From assembly GCA_007449985.2 (NCBI GenBank), contig VIIQ02000686.1, forward strand, positions 186,001 to 250,000: a DNA stretch of 64,000 bases, read 5' to 3'. Positions 1-12,500 of the stretch are shown piece after piece. Each line of letters begins with the position of its first letter. The first letter of the stretch is position 1. Position numbers and translations under genes: made by a program. Origin of the DNA: Desmodesmus armatus. Lineage: Eukaryota > Chlorophyta > Chlorophyceae > Sphaeropleales > Scenedesmaceae. Under the pieces are notes generated by a model. The model had not been told where the DNA came from. It saw nothing but the letters and a program-made list of their open reading frames with translations, and made no database searches.

Positions 1-27
1 GGTGCGGGGGTGAAGCATGGGGCTGCG

Positions 28-276
28 GGGGCTGGGGGCACGCATGGCTGCGGCACTGATCACCTGGGGGGGTAAGGGGAGGCGGGGAGCAGTGAAGTGA
101 TGTCAGTGAGCTGTGTTCGAGTCGAATTGTTGCTGTGTACCAGTGGGCCAAAGGCATGTGTTTTGTGGTACAAACTGCATCTCAGGTGCCGGCTCTGCAG
201 CCGCTGGTGTACGGCATGACTGCCAGTCCACAATGAGGGGGCTGGTGGCACGCATGGCTGCTGCACTGACCAACTG
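28..276. repeat. Direct repeat of about 35 bp, 208 bp apart
   Basis: A block containing GGCACGCATGGCTGC followed by GCACTGA occurs near 35-62 and again near 246-272. The DNA between shows no recognisable exon. It is probably intronic or downstream sequence of the septin gene. Confidence 0.55.
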
Positions 277-380
277 TGTGTGTGGGGGGGGGGGGGGGCT
301 CACAAATCGCTGACCCCACAGCCTGTTGCCCTCTCATACACACACTAGCTGACTGCAAGTCTTGTATCGACACCCCCTCC

Positions 381-530
381 CACCTGCAAGATCTCCTTCT
401 TGAAGTCCCTCTGCTGCCCCCCCCCCCTCACCTGCATGACCCTGATATCTCCTTTGCCCTCCCCCCCCCCCCACCACCCACCCACACCCTCACTTGCACA
501 CCTCCTGATATCTCCCTTACCCTCCGCCCC
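381..530 (-). repeat. Decayed copies of the septin exon-8 donor junction
   Basis: Bases 381-411 repeat the 3' end of the exon at 750-862 (residues RDFKKEI then Leu instead of Met, then Gln) together with its GTG donor. Weaker copies follow at about 430-456 and 490-530 between C-runs. They lie in the downstream intron and carry no independent coding signal. Confidence 0.7.
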
Positions 531-696
531 CCCCCTCCCCCATCACACAGTATGACACTGGCATGTACCTGGTGGATGCAGCTCGGCGGGACATGGATTG
601 GGTCCCGGGGCTTGCATCGGGTCGGCTGGGTCCTTGAGGCCTCTTTGTAACGAAGACTGGCTGACTGACTGCAGCTCATATGTTACACCCCCCCCC

Positions 697-700
697 CCCC

Positions 701-750
<50 letters not shown>
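697..750. repeat. (CA)n microsatellite at a septin splice donor
   Basis: A CA dinucleotide run (GT on the minus strand) begins directly at the last base of the septin exon ending in the residues KKEIMQ. The donor GT is therefore the first unit of the microsatellite, and the intron opens with more than 20 GT units. Confidence 0.9.
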
Positions 751-751
<1 letters not shown>

Positions 752-3700
752 GCATGATCTCCTTCTTGAAGTCCCTCATCTCCTGTGCAGTGAATGTGTC
801 AGCCTTGGATATGACAGGGACCACCGCAGCCAGCTTGCTGATGGCTGACATCATGATCCAGTCTGGGGATGCGAGAAACAGGGGAAGGGGGGTAAGGTGT
901 TAGTGAAGGGGGAGGGGGAGAATGGGAACCATGTGGCTTCGGTCAGGTTGTGCTTTACACCTCATATACCTTTGTGCAACTGGGCGAACACAGTACAGGT
1001 AATTGCCCGACTGGGCCCCGTACCAGCGAGTACAAGTATCAGCTGATGTGTCAGTATAGTCATGCCTTGTCACTCACCGACAGGCTTGATGCGGTGTGGG
1101 GGCACAAAGTAGAGGCACACAGTGACAGCATGCTGCAGGGCGCCCCTGTGGCTGGCAGCACCATTCACTGCAGCAGCAGCAGCAGTCGGCAGTCAGCAGT
1201 CAGCACAAGATCAACACAGCAGGCAGGCAGGTGTGTTATCAGCAAGCAGGTGTCCACCCCGTAAGCAGTTCACCCCTCCCCGCTCTCACCCTTGTCCCCA
1301 GCCCCCTTGCTGCAGTACCTGACTGTCCCCCCTTCCCAAACGCATGTGTGACCCCCTGATGGACAACCTGCCCTCAACGTCAAGGCAACCGTTGCCTCTG
1401 AGGGCCTCTGTGCCCAGCAGAGGTGCCTCCAACTTGAAAATGGGTGACACACAACGCCCAGCCTGTAACGCTACCCTTTGACACCACACGCCTGCTGCCC
1501 TAGCAAGCAGTGCAGAAACAGTCAGAGTCTCCTTGTCATGCTGTCCACCCACCTGGGAATCCTCCGTCCTGTGCATGGAAGTCCATCTGCCTCTGCTTGA
1601 GCAGGTAGCCCACCACTGTGCGCAGGCTGTTCACAAGGTTGATGTCGTCACCCCAGCCAGGCATGTCCTGCACGGGAGGGGGGGAGAGGGGCAAGGGGGG
1701 CAAGGGAGGAAGGGTAAGGCATAGGGTTGGTGCAGGTGTTCAGGTTGATGTCGTCACCCCCAGCCAGGCATGTCCTGCAGGGGGGGGGGGTATTGTGGAG
1801 GTTAGTGGCGGGGGGGGGGGGGGTATGGAAGGAGGGGTGGGGGGGGGGCAAAAGGGGAAGGCAGAGGGTTGGTGCAGATGTTCGGGTTGATGTTGTCACC
1901 CCAGCCAGGCATGTCCTGCAGGGAAGGCGGTAAGTGTGGAGATTTGGGGGGGGGGGGGGGGGGGAGGAAAGAGAGGAAAGTGAGGAAAGGGAGAAGGCTG
2001 AGGGTTGGTGCAGATGCTCAGGTTGATGTCGTCACCCTAGGCCTGTGTGTATGTTGGGCAGGGTGGGATGGGGAAAGGGTGTAAGGTTGGGCAGGGGGCT
2101 GTGTGTGAGCAGTATAGGGGAGGACAGGAGGTGTAGCCCGTGTAACAGCATGCGTTGAGGACGCTGCTGTTGACATCCTTGCTGTGCAGCGGCTGGACTC
2201 TTTACGACACAGCTCACAACCCCAAAGCCCAAACCCTCACTTCATGTAAGCACTGGAACCCTGCCACTGGCCCCTGCGCACGCTTTTTCTGAGCACACCC
2301 CTCAGCACACCTGGAATGTGATGAGCAGGTCTCTGTTGGCCTCCTCGCTGCGCAGTGGCTTGAGCTTGATGCGCAGGTTGTCAGGGCTCTGGCGGAACAT
2401 CTCAAGGCTGGTCTTGCCAGTCTTCTCAAAGGCAGCACCCATCTAAAGGGCGCGGTGTGTGGGTAGGGGGGGGGCAGGGTGTTTTGGGGTGGGGGGGGGG
2501 GTGTCGAGTCAGATAGGGACCAGCAGTGAAGGAGTGCAGTGCAGCAAAGTGGGCCAAATGCTGAGCTGACCTGCCAGGCCTGCCTACATAGCCATCAACC
2601 TTTCCATAGTGCTGTCTGTTCTGTGTTGGGTACTGCCACACGAGTTGTGATGATTGGAGAGGTGAGCCGGAAGGTGTGGGCTTGAGGGGAACAAGGGTTG
2701 CTGCAAGTGTGCGGTGGTGCCAGCATTGCCATGCACTCAACAGCAAACACAGTGGACAACTTTCCCGGAGTTACAATGTGTCTGACGTTGCAATCCCATA
2801 ACCATGAGGGTTGCTGTCCCAGTGTTTGCTCACCTTCTCCACCTTCCAGTTGCCAATGAGGTTCTTGATGCAGGTCTGCGCACAGCATCAACACAAAAGA
2901 CAGCAGCCGCATTAGAGACCTGTTCCCTTGCAGCCATGCTGTTCATCCCCAACCCACTGCCAAGAAGACCTCAGGTACGGTTTACAGCAAAGGGGAGTGC
3001 TGGCAAGCAGCAGCTGACAGAACAGCCTCTGACAAGCAGCAGCTGACAGGTTCAGTGGCTGTCAAGGGTGGCAGCATGTTTGTGCTTGCACCGTAGGGTC
3101 AGCTGGTTAGCTGCAACGAGTGCAAGATACTGCGGCCACGTGAGCATGCAGAGACTCCTTATAATGGGACCGCCCCTCCCTTCACAGTGTGTTTGTGTCC
3201 AATGATGTAGCAGTAGCAGTGACACTGATGCTGCAAGCCTGCTGCTGCTGCTCCTGCTGCTGCCTGCAATGCTGTGTGACTCACGGTCTTGCCAAGTCCG
3301 CTCTCCCCATAGAGCATGATGTTGATGTGGGTGGGGATCTGCGTGGAGCAGGTCAACACAACCTGATTATGAGCACCTTTGACAAGTCATAACAGTCTAA
3401 CAGTCAAGACTGGCATCTGTTCACTGGCCACCTGGATGCTGTGTGCAATTTGGGCCCTCCCATTGAGAGGCTGCACGTGTAGGAAGATGTAGGTCACAGC
3501 CCAAACAGCATATGACGAGGCTTGTGCTGGCAATGCACATGCTGGCAGCCAGGTTAGGATGCGTTTGCAAACATGCACTTCTGTGGTGCTGTGACTTCAG
3601 GGAGGTGTTGGACTTGGTTGTGCATCTGCTGACAGTCTAGTCCAACCCAGTCTAGTCCAACCCTGGCCCAGTCATTCTGCTGCTGATAGGTTTGACTTGG

Positions 3701-4184
3701 TGATCAATGCATGCGATGCTCACGTAATCGCGCATCATGATGGACTTTCCCTTCTCAATCTGCTTGTCCTGAAGACGGGCCTTGGCAGGGCCTTGGCCCC
3801 CGAATGCGCGGCTGCTGCTGCCCCCGCTGCTGGCCGGACTGTTGCCTGGGCTGCAGCTCTGATCAGATGGGTCAACATCACGGAAACTGGAAAACATGAT
3901 GCCTGATGTCTTGTGAGGCGGTGCTGCAAGCCTCTGCGGAAAGAGCGCGCGCGGGTCAGGCGTACTCTGTCACGACAGAGCTCAAGAGCCAGTTGAACGA
4001 TGGGAGGCAGCAAGTTTAATGATCTTGATACTATGTTCCAGCTGCACGCACCTTGGATCGGAGCTTCTTGCGCTTGCTTAAGCCGCTTGGTCCCGCCACC
4101 GTGACAAGAACTTGCCAATGTGCCTTGTTTAAAGGTATGAGGAAGATAATGAGAACCAGAAGCGTTGTGAATGGGTATCTGCAT
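750..4184 (-). CDS. Septin GTPase (3' end outside window)
   Basis: Septins are filament-forming GTP-binding proteins at membranes and division sites. Eight in-phase exons are visible on the minus strand: 4184-4052, 3923-3724, 3338-3285, 2875-2834, 2442-2311, 1667-1553, 1167-1078 and 862-750, giving 293 residues before the sequence runs into an intron. They carry the P-loop GESGLGKT, the G3 motif DMPGWGDD, the septin strand CLYFVPP, and the G4 region VPVISKADTFT, where SKAD replaces the usual AKAD. The start at 4184 is the first ATG in the exon whose phase fits; an alternative is the MFSSF methionine in exon 2. The N-terminal 100 residues are Ser/Gly-rich and basic. The C-terminal septin-unique element was not found in the first 750 bases, so it probably lies beyond the edge. 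Family assignment is secure; the start is tentative. Confidence 0.85.
1631..2042 (-). repeat. Tandem array of septin exon-6 acceptor junction
   Basis: The acceptor TGCAG plus the first 30 or so coding bases of the real exon (1667-1553, encoding DMPGWGDDINL) recur in the upstream intron at about 1745-1781 and 1886-1922, with a decayed third copy at 2018-2042. Each copy is followed on the minus strand by a shared spacer with GGTTGGTGCAG on the plus strand, so the units are about 110-145 bp. G-runs separate them. Confidence 0.85.
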
Positions 4185-4301
4185 CTGTGCTGGGAGGAAT
4201 GATCAGGACAACGGAGCGTTCGTGCCAAACGGCATGTCGGCTTAGGGTTAATAACAAGACCAACACCAGGAAGCTGCCTCTTTCAACCATTTACAATCAT
4301 C

Positions 4302-7300
4302 ATGCCACGGTCGGAAGCTTCAGAGATGCTTTATCGTGAGCGCTGGTCAGGTGGGTCGGTCGTCAATGGAGCAGAACTTATCCGCGGATGTACAAGGTTG
4401 ACATCGCTGTATTGCAGTGATCAACTTTTACATTGAAACACCATGATGTCCAGACATACTAGGCTAGCTGACCAGCTGCAGCAAGTAGGTGCTGGCTGAG
4501 GACAGTCACCTGAGCGAAAGCGCCTTATCCCCAACAGGTTTATTGTCAAGTGCATCAACATCAACCCACCACAAGACCACTGCAAGCCAATGATGTACAG
4601 TTGTGAAGTCTCTGCAGTCCCCCAGCATTTTTGATTGCTGTTGTGCAGCATCCCAGCCCTTCCCTCTTGACTGAGCCACAAAAGTCTTTACCAGACGTTT
4701 TAGGGAAGATGAGATGCTTGATAGCGTGGACTCCAGACTGGATGGCAAACATTGGAAACATTGGAAAGCCAGCCTGGCAAACATATGCATCCTGCCAGCC
4801 GTCAGCCGTAGGGGTCGCCATGGATGCACGACAAGAAAAACTACAGAGAAGTTTCTGAAGATAGGCCCATGGTTCGCGGATCACCTGCACCGCCTGAGGT
4901 TGTTATGGATGGTTACGTAAGCTCAGGCAGGTGCTGGTTCGCTTTTCAAGCAGTCAACGTGGTAGGTCAGGTGAAGCGACAACCACACATGTTTTCCTGG
5001 TCTGTTTGAACCATCGCTCGTGCAGTGTACGCTCCCCCAGGCCAGCGAAGCAGCAACTCCCCTTCCGTCACTACAAGTGAATTCATCATATTTGTGTCAA
5101 AACAAAAGTCTCCATGAAGTCTACTTCGTGTTTGCATCAACCCAACCGCATCAGACAACACTGGCCATCAGTTGTGACTACTACTGCCACCCTTCCTGCT
5201 GGGTCCAGGCCCCTGGGTGTGCGTTCATCATCAGCCTCAGGTGTGCAGAGTGGTTCTGGTCATCACACCACGTGCAGCACGCTGTGCTGCAGCACAGCCA
5301 CAGCAGTGGACATCCACAGGACTTGGCAGCGGCAGCATCATGCATGCAGCTGCTTGTTGTGCTGAGCAACTTGATCAATCTCAATCATCATGCCTGGCCC
5401 ATCATATCATCACCAGTGTTGCTGAAAACACCACTGCTGTGCAGGCAACAGCAGCAGCAGCATTGATTCCAACTCAAACGACGAAGACCATATCTGGAGC
5501 CAGCTTGCCTTCCCATCATACCTGCAAAGCAAAAACAAACACAAGCCTGAGGTCTGCAGGGACTTTGACAAGGCAGTGACAGCAGCAGAGCGCAGGCAGG
5601 CAAGGGATGTGCTGGGGCTTGCTGCTTCAGTGGAATCATTTGATGAAGATGAGGATGATGACTGGGAGCCAGAGACAGTGTGGCACACTATCAGGTGAAA
5701 ACAGCTTTGCACCCACAGTTGTTAACTGTCAACACAGCTGCAGTTCTGGATGCAAGCGCGCTCATGGTGTCATATCACATCACATGTGGGTGGGCCAGCT
5801 TCGACGTTGCAGCTGGCCATGCCTTCTGCCTGCATCAGCAGCAATCGACAGGCCTGCAGGTAGCACCAGCGGGTCGCTGAGTGAGCATCCCTCGTACGGG
5901 TGTCAAGCAGCTAGTACTACTGCTGGTCCTGCTGCTTCTGCGGCGGCGGCCTTGACCCGTCCGTCTCCCCCTGTGACCCTGCAGGCGAGAGGCTGAGCGT
6001 GATGCAGCAGCGGAGCCCCTCCTCAGCAGCTTCCTGTACGCCAGTATCCTGGCACACGACACCTTTGAGCGCGCGATCGCGTTTGTGCTGAGCAACAGGC
6101 TGGCCAATGCAGTGATGCTGCCCACACAGCTGTTTGAGATATTCCACGAGGTGCTCATCAGTGAGCCGGACGTGAGGGAGGCAGCGCTGGCCGATGTGGA
6201 GGCATGCAGAGAGAGGGTAGGTGAAAGGAGGGGCATGGATGTGCTCACAGATAGTACCCATGCCGGCTGTACGGCTAACACACGAACCTCACAGACACCC
6301 ACCAAAGCCACTGCCGCTACCTGTGCTGCGCTGGTGTACTGGCTCAGGTGGAGGGAAGGGGGGTGGGGTGGGGGAGACAGACATGCGTGTGCTGACAGAT
6401 GTGCTGCGCTGTGTGTCCTGCAGGCATCAGCCGTACATGAACGACTGAATCCTCTCAGTCGACACATCAGCCTCACGGATACCTACCAAAGCCACTGCCG
6501 CTCCCTGTGCTGTGCTGTGTGTCCTGCAGGACCCTGCCTGCACCAGCTACAGCCAGGCGCTGCTGTACTACAAGGGCTACCACGCCATCCAGACCCACCG
6601 CATCGCCCATGCATTGTGGATGAGGGGGCAGAAGGTCATGGCAGTGGCACTGCAGAGCAGGATGAGTGAGGTGGGTGGTGACGCTGTGGGGTTGTGGGGA
6701 GGGGTGTTGGATAGGATCACAGAGGGGGAGGGGTGTTGGATAGGATCACAGAGATGCACCGACCGCACACATGCTGGCGAGATAGTGGCACTGTGATTGA
6801 AGTAATTGTGGCACTGCAGAGCAGGGTGAGTGAGGTGGGTGTGACATGCATGCTGCCACCCTCACCGCAGTTGTAAGGCTGTGCTGGCATCAGGCAGGGG
6901 TCATGGTGGGTCATGTACAGGGGCACGCCAAACTGGCGCAGGGTGCAGCATTGCTAAATCGGCTGTGCAGCAGTCTTTCGTCACAATCTATTGCCGTCTG
7001 CATCGTTCGGTACCTGGTCTTTGCAGTATGCAGTAGCTGGAGGCTTTTGCCCCCACCCTGCACTGATCGGGCCACCTGCAGCAGCTTCCGTGTGCTGCTG
7101 TGAGTGTCTGCAACTCTCTGCTTTGATCCTCATTATTGTTGTGCCTTCTGGTTTGATCTGCCATCTCTGCGATACCAGTGAATAGCTGGCATCAGCTCCT
7201 GAGCTTCGTTGCTACAGGTGTAAGATTGATTGCGTGCCGATTCTGCTGCTGCCCGGTGCTGCCGCAGGTGTTGGCAGTGGACATCCACCCAGCGGCCCGC

Positions 7301-9576
7301 TTTGGCCGCGGCATCTTGTTGGATCACGGCACTGGGGTTGTCATTGGCGAGACAGCCGTCATCGGCAACAACGTCTCACTGCTGCAGGTGAAAAGGCGCT
7401 TCTTGACCCTGCCCTGTCTTCGCCAGGGTGGCCGCCAGTGGTGCCGTCGTACAAGAGTGCCCAATGTGTACACATGCGGCAGTCAAAGTGCTTGTTTGAT
7501 TGGTGTGAAGGCCTGACGGCCCAGACTGTGACCTCACTGGCCAATATGTGACCCAAGTCGCCAGTATCGCACCCCCCCCCCCCCCCGCATCTCTGGCCAA
7601 TACAGGCAATGATAACACACCTTCTGAACCTGTCCCCTAACCGTTCATGATGCACCAACAGCATAGTGCTTATCTGTTGTGCCCTGGGAATATCTGTTCC
7701 GTATGCTCATCATCGTGGGTATCCTGGCTGCACTTGGATGTCAAATTGGCCTGCCTGCTTGTCGCATCCTGCCCCTTGCCTGATGACCCTGCCTCCCCCC
7801 CCCCCCCCCCCTTCGCCCCCAGAACGTGACCCTGGGTGGTACAGGCAAGGACCATGGGGACCGCCACCCAAAGATCAGCAACAACGTCCTGATAGGGGCC
7901 TGTGCAACAGTGCTGGGCAACATCCGGGTGGGCGAGGGCGCACAGATTGCTGCTGGCAGCCTGGTGCTCAAGCCAGTGGTGCCCCACACCATGGTGGCAG
8001 GGTCACCTGCAAAGCCTGTGGGCCATGTGACAGGTGCGTGCGTGTGTGTGTAGACACAGGGAGTGTGTGTGTGTGTGTGTGGGGGGGGGGCGTGTGCACT
8101 GGGATTAGGTGTTGTTGTGCATTTCAGACCTGTGATGTCTTTGTTAGATAGCTCAGCCAGCCCTGAATGGGGTGCTGCACGCGATGGTGGTGTACCTGAC
8201 TGGCAATGCCTGTGCGGCAGGTGATAGTGGGTTTGGGTGTGCGTGCGCGTCGAGGGAGGTGTGCAGGGAAGAACGTGTAGAGTGCGGGCTTTGTCGCGAG
8301 TCGCATGTGCTGATGCTTGTGTGTGGGAAGAGAACCGTAGCAGCTGGAGCACAAGCAGGCATGTGATCCACATGTGGATCATTGCCAGTCAGCCTTGAAA
8401 ACTTTGCCAACTGGTGGGCCGGACGGCCTTCGTTGATTGTTTGTTGTGGTGCAGGCAACCCTGCTGAGAAGATGCAGCAGTGGAGCAAGAAGCTGCTCAA
8501 CTGGGACCCTTTCTGCGAACAGCCGCCAGCAGCAGCAGCAGCCAAGCAGCAGGAGCAGCAGCAGCCGCAACGTTCACAGGAGCCTTCGTCGCTGCAGCAG
8601 CAGCAGCCGCAGCAGTCACCTAGCAGTGTGGAGTCAGCAGCTGTGAGCAGCAACGGCACCGCTGCCAACAAACCCAGCGGGCGGCGGCCCCCCAAGTCCG
8701 CAGTCCGGCACATCATAGCAGCAAATGAGGCGCGCTGGGATGCCGTTGCAGCACAAGTCAGTGCAGAAGGTGGGGCAGCCTGTGCACCCCTCACCCCCAG
8801 CAGCAGCAGCGCCGCCAGCAGCAGTGTGGCGAATGGCAGAGGGGACATGAAAGGGGTGCCAAAGGGGTGGGTCAACGGTGCTGCGCTGACCGGCAGCAAT
8901 GGCAGCAGCAGGTTCAGTCCAGTGAACGGCAGCAGTGTGTCACCTAGCTCAAAGCACAGGGATGCTGGTGCAGCAGCAAGTGGCCAGCAGGTGCAGCAGT
9001 TGCCACCGCTGCCGTCACCCCCGCAGCAGGATCAGCGCAGCAGCGCTGCAGCACAGCCCCCTGCGGCAGCTGCAGGTGCCAAGTCGGCAACAGCAGCAGC
9101 AGTGCCCAGTGGCAGTGTGGCTGGTGTGGAGCAGCATCCGGTGTCTGCTGCGGCAGCTGGCCGTAAGCAGGCCTCAGGCGACCTACAAGGCATTCATGAG
9201 GTGAGGGGTGGGCGCATGCAGGCATGCTTGCCTGCAGACGTGTGACATAAGGTAACTCGTAACAGCAGCAGCCCCAATATGTTACGAGGTGGCAGCCAGC
9301 AGATTTGCTCTTGCAGTACGGCAAGTGGGTGGTCTGTGCGTGGTTGGGAATGGTTTAACTAAAGCTTGAGCTGGACTGTTTCTGCGAGGTGCTGGCGCCA
9401 TCACTTTGACAGCAGATTTTGCAGTCAGCATGCGGCTGCGGCTGACGTGTGTGCTGTGCTTCCCCTCATTTCTTGCGCACCTCCTTGGCTAGGGCACTGT
9501 TGAGGCAACGCTGGATGAGGAGGTTGCAGCTGAGAAGTGGTCCAGCAGGAAGGAGGAGCCAGAATACGTCATCTGA
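4302..9576 (+). CDS. Serine O-acetyltransferase with long Gln/Ser-rich C-terminal insert
   Basis: Transfers acetyl from acetyl-CoA to serine to give O-acetylserine, the first step of cysteine synthesis. In-phase exons: 5445-5694, 5985-6216, 6530-6670, 7268-7387, 7823-8033, 8455-9200 and 9493-9576; a tentative first exon at 4302-4350 has the right phase and gives 610 residues in total. The N-terminal SAT domain (REAERDAAAEPLLSSF, LALSNRL-like helices, LLYYKGYHA) is followed by the left-handed beta-helix hexapeptide core (VDIHPAARFG, DHGTGVVIGE, NVTLGGTGK, GDRHPKI). After that comes an unusual tail of about 270 residues rich in Gln, Ser and Ala from CAG repeats. The protein ends in PEYVI, like the plant C-terminus that docks on O-acetylserine (thiol) lyase. 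No transit peptide is evident with the tentative start, but the 5' end is uncertain. Enzyme identity is certain. Confidence 0.9.
4824..4918 (+). other. Unassigned open segment with good donor
   Basis: An ATG-initiated segment of about 31 codons starts at 4824 (MHDKKNYREVSEDRP, hydrophilic, with a later SPAPPEVV) and ends in a canonical donor, TAC then GTAAGC. It looks like coding sequence, but its phase (0 at the exit) does not fit the next serine acetyltransferase exon. It could be an alternative first exon of that gene or part of a separate small gene. No family recognised. Confidence 0.3.
6240..6530 (+). repeat. Duplicated acceptor region in SAT intron 2
   Basis: The 3' end of this intron, including TGTGTGTCCTGCAGG, occurs at about 6399-6422 and again at the true acceptor at 6507-6530. 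The upstream block ACC(C/T)ACCAAAGCCACTGCCGCT is also doubled (about 6297 and 6482). The unit is roughly 110-185 bp, and both copies keep an intact AG. Confidence 0.75.
6646..6848 (+). repeat. Duplicated donor junction after SAT exon 3
   Basis: The end of the exon and its donor (GCACTGCAGAGCAGGATGAGTGAG then GTGGGTG, 6648-6677) reappears about 160 bases into the intron at 6812-6840 with one changed base. Between them, a 29-bp block with GGTGTTGGATAGGATCACAG is tandemly doubled at 6702-6752. Confidence 0.8.
8521..9175 (+). repeat. CAG-rich low-complexity coding stretch
   Basis: This part of the serine acetyltransferase exon encodes runs of Gln, Ala and Ser from imperfect CAG repeats. The reading frame stays open, so it is translated, and it inflates spurious open frames on the other strand. 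Confidence 0.85.
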
Positions 9577-12500
9577 GTGCTGTTGATCAACTGCTCTGGG
9601 CTGCGTCCCAGGTTTAGGGTTTGCTCTGGGCTGCGCGAGGCACCAAGCCAGAGCTGTTGCATGCACAGGCAGTGGGTGCTGTGCTTGTGTCGTGCAGTGC
9701 ACTCTTGTGTGCTGCCCTGGGCTGGCTGCGTGATGGACCTCCCTTGCTGTCTTTTGTCAAGTGTGTGAGCGCCAATGTGTGCATCTGTATCATTATCGTG
9801 GGGGTTCCAGTTGCGGTGTACAGTTTCACATGCCAACTGGTGGTATGGAGGTTTGCAACACACACAGAGTCACCTGCTGGTGAATCATCCTCGAGGTGGA
9901 TGGTGTGACCCTGCATTTGCTTACGGACCTCTGAACATGGCTGAACTGCCAGGGACATCAACATGCCCTACAATTCTGCAACATCAATGTATGTAAGCAA
10001 CCATCAACGGACGCCATGCCATCAGGATAGAGGATACACGACATGCACAGAGATGTGCTGCAGCACATCTGGCAGACGCAGGCCGCCAGTGTGAGCAGCC
10101 ATGCCATGTGTTGCACTGCAACACAACCAAGCACCAGCTGGCTTGACAACAGTGAATGCAAGCTCCATACAATTAAGCTCCATACAATTAAGCAGTAACT
10201 AGCTTGACAACAGCATCTGCAAGCTCCATACTTGTATATCTATAGCATAGCTGTTTGGGGCATGGTGTGTCACACAGGATGAGCACAACGCCCTCGAAGA
10301 AGCCCTGAGGGAGGTGGCTCAGCCACCTTGGCTGCAGCCAGATGAGACAACGAACAGGTTTGCTACACGCAGTAGCAGGGTGTGCAGGCGTATGCCAATT
10401 GGCTCTCAAGGCTGTGAATATGGACTGGTGTATGTGCTGGGGTGGAAGGGGCAAGCGCTACAACCACTGCGTGCAAGACATGAAGCTGAAAGAGAGCACA
10501 TATAAACAGCCTTGGGCAACCAGGCATGCACCCACTTGGGTCTGGTGGTGCCAATGAATGACAACAGCCAGGAGCAAACACAGACACACTGCTTGCGGGT
10601 AAGATGTCACAACGGAAACAGAAACTGAACAGTGCCATTTGGGGAGCCCATGCAGGTGCTTACTGCTCTTGCTGTTGAGCTACCAAAGCATGCAGAAAGT
10701 TGCTGGCAACCTTTGCAGGCCATCAAAACCCATCACAGCACAGCACACAGACCAAAGCATGCACATAGCCATGCAGGGCGAACAAGTGACTGAGGGCTTG
10801 CCTGGCAGGAAAGGTAACTAGTACAAACCTACGGTACGCATACACATGGTGAGCCTCCGTGCATCAGCAAGTCCGTTGGTTGTGCCTGCAAGGGCAACAG
10901 CCAGACAAACCACTGCTGCCCGCTGCCCTGTCGTCCCTGGGCGATGACAACCAGCAGAGTAACTGCTGCAACACCTTGATGTTGGCCAAGCAGGACAAAC
11001 AACCACTACTGCATCCCCGTAATCATGTACCAGGCAGCACCCTGACCAAGACAGACTCAAGTGCCCCAAGAGGGCAAAACGGCAGCTATGCCTGCAGGTG
11101 GAGATGCATGGTGTGGTGGACGACCCAGTCACACCACTGCAAACACACCCACACGCACACCTGCAATGCACAGCTTCACGCCTTAGTCCACGTTCAAGAC
11201 TGGTAGTGTTACGCGTAAATAGTAGGAGCTGTACCAATCACAGGGCTCTGCATTGTCGTGATCACGCCACCAGCAGTGGCTCTTCGCCGTGCAGTATTCA
11301 CCCATTGCTGTACATTATATTGCAACCGCAATCAAGCTTACCAACCACTCTGATCCCAATACCCCGTGAGGCAGCCACAGGTGGCGCTGCTGCAAGTGCA
11401 AAGACACTCTTGGGCTGCTTGGCCAGATCAAACATTCACAAATGCGAGTGCCGATGTGACAACTCACCAATGCGCCCCCGGGGCCCTTCAGTAGGGAGTT
11501 AGTGTCTGGCACAGCACAGGTGTCACTGCACACCATACAAGAAGCAGACGATCAGGTACCATACCCGCCGTGACAGCCTCAACCACCATCGCCATCCATA
11601 TATCTGCCTGTGCTGGCGCATTAAAAGATACCTGGCAAAGATACCAACGAGGCCTTCAAACTCGTCGCCAGCAGCAGGCCACCCACAACGAATAAAGCCT
11701 GTCTCTGAAGAGCGGGGGCTATCAAGAGCTGTCAGACTAGGCGGATGTGGCCCAGTCAGTGCAGTGCAGCCCCATGAGTTTGCTTCGCTGCTGTTGTGCA
11801 CATCCACATCACAACATTTCACAAGCAGCCAATCTTGAGGTCTGTTGAAACACAGCAAACACCCGAGATGCAGCAACCACGCGTTGGCATTTGTACTTGG
11901 CGGCAAGCATGCATCGATTCACGGGCTTGGCCGAGCCTCAAACGACCGCAGGGGTGCAAGGCAGGATGCACCCCTGTCAATCTTGATGCCCACTGCAGTG
12001 CAGTTGGCACATCACACCCAGTGGTGTGATACTTTGCAGGTGCACTCGGACAGTGCGCTACCCCTCACATGACTTTGCGAGTACTTGCATGCCTCTATGC
12101 ACTATAACAACTCAACGCCGCCAAGGCGCAAGCACAAAGAGGAATTACGCGGCACTCCTCTGACACGCTCAAGTTCGTAGGCTTCAGCATTCGTATCTGA
12201 ACACGCTGTCGACAGCGCCCGCCTCCACAAACGACACGACAGGGAAGCAAGACAAAAAGAACAAGAAACAGTCTACAAACACAATCCAGGCATGAGCTGG
12301 TGTGACGCCGCAATACTCCCGTCAGCTGCCGCACCGCAACAATCCAACGAGACACCATGCTGGCGAGCTAGGCCAGACAGGCACGACAGCCAAAAACCGC
12401 CTCCCATCCCTTCCAACAATCTACACGGCCAACAACAAACAACCCATTGGGTGTTGAGCCGCCACCTTGGGGTGCGCCTGAAACCTCACAGCTGCCAAAC

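Noticed and set aside
543..640. Plus-strand segment reading YDTGMYLVDAARRDMDW after a CACAG
   Set aside because: Attractive sequence but no partner exon in phase and opposite to the septin gene; support too weak to list as a gene.
276..650. Pro-rich open frame over C-runs
   Set aside because: Created by poly-C and CA repeats in septin intron sequence.
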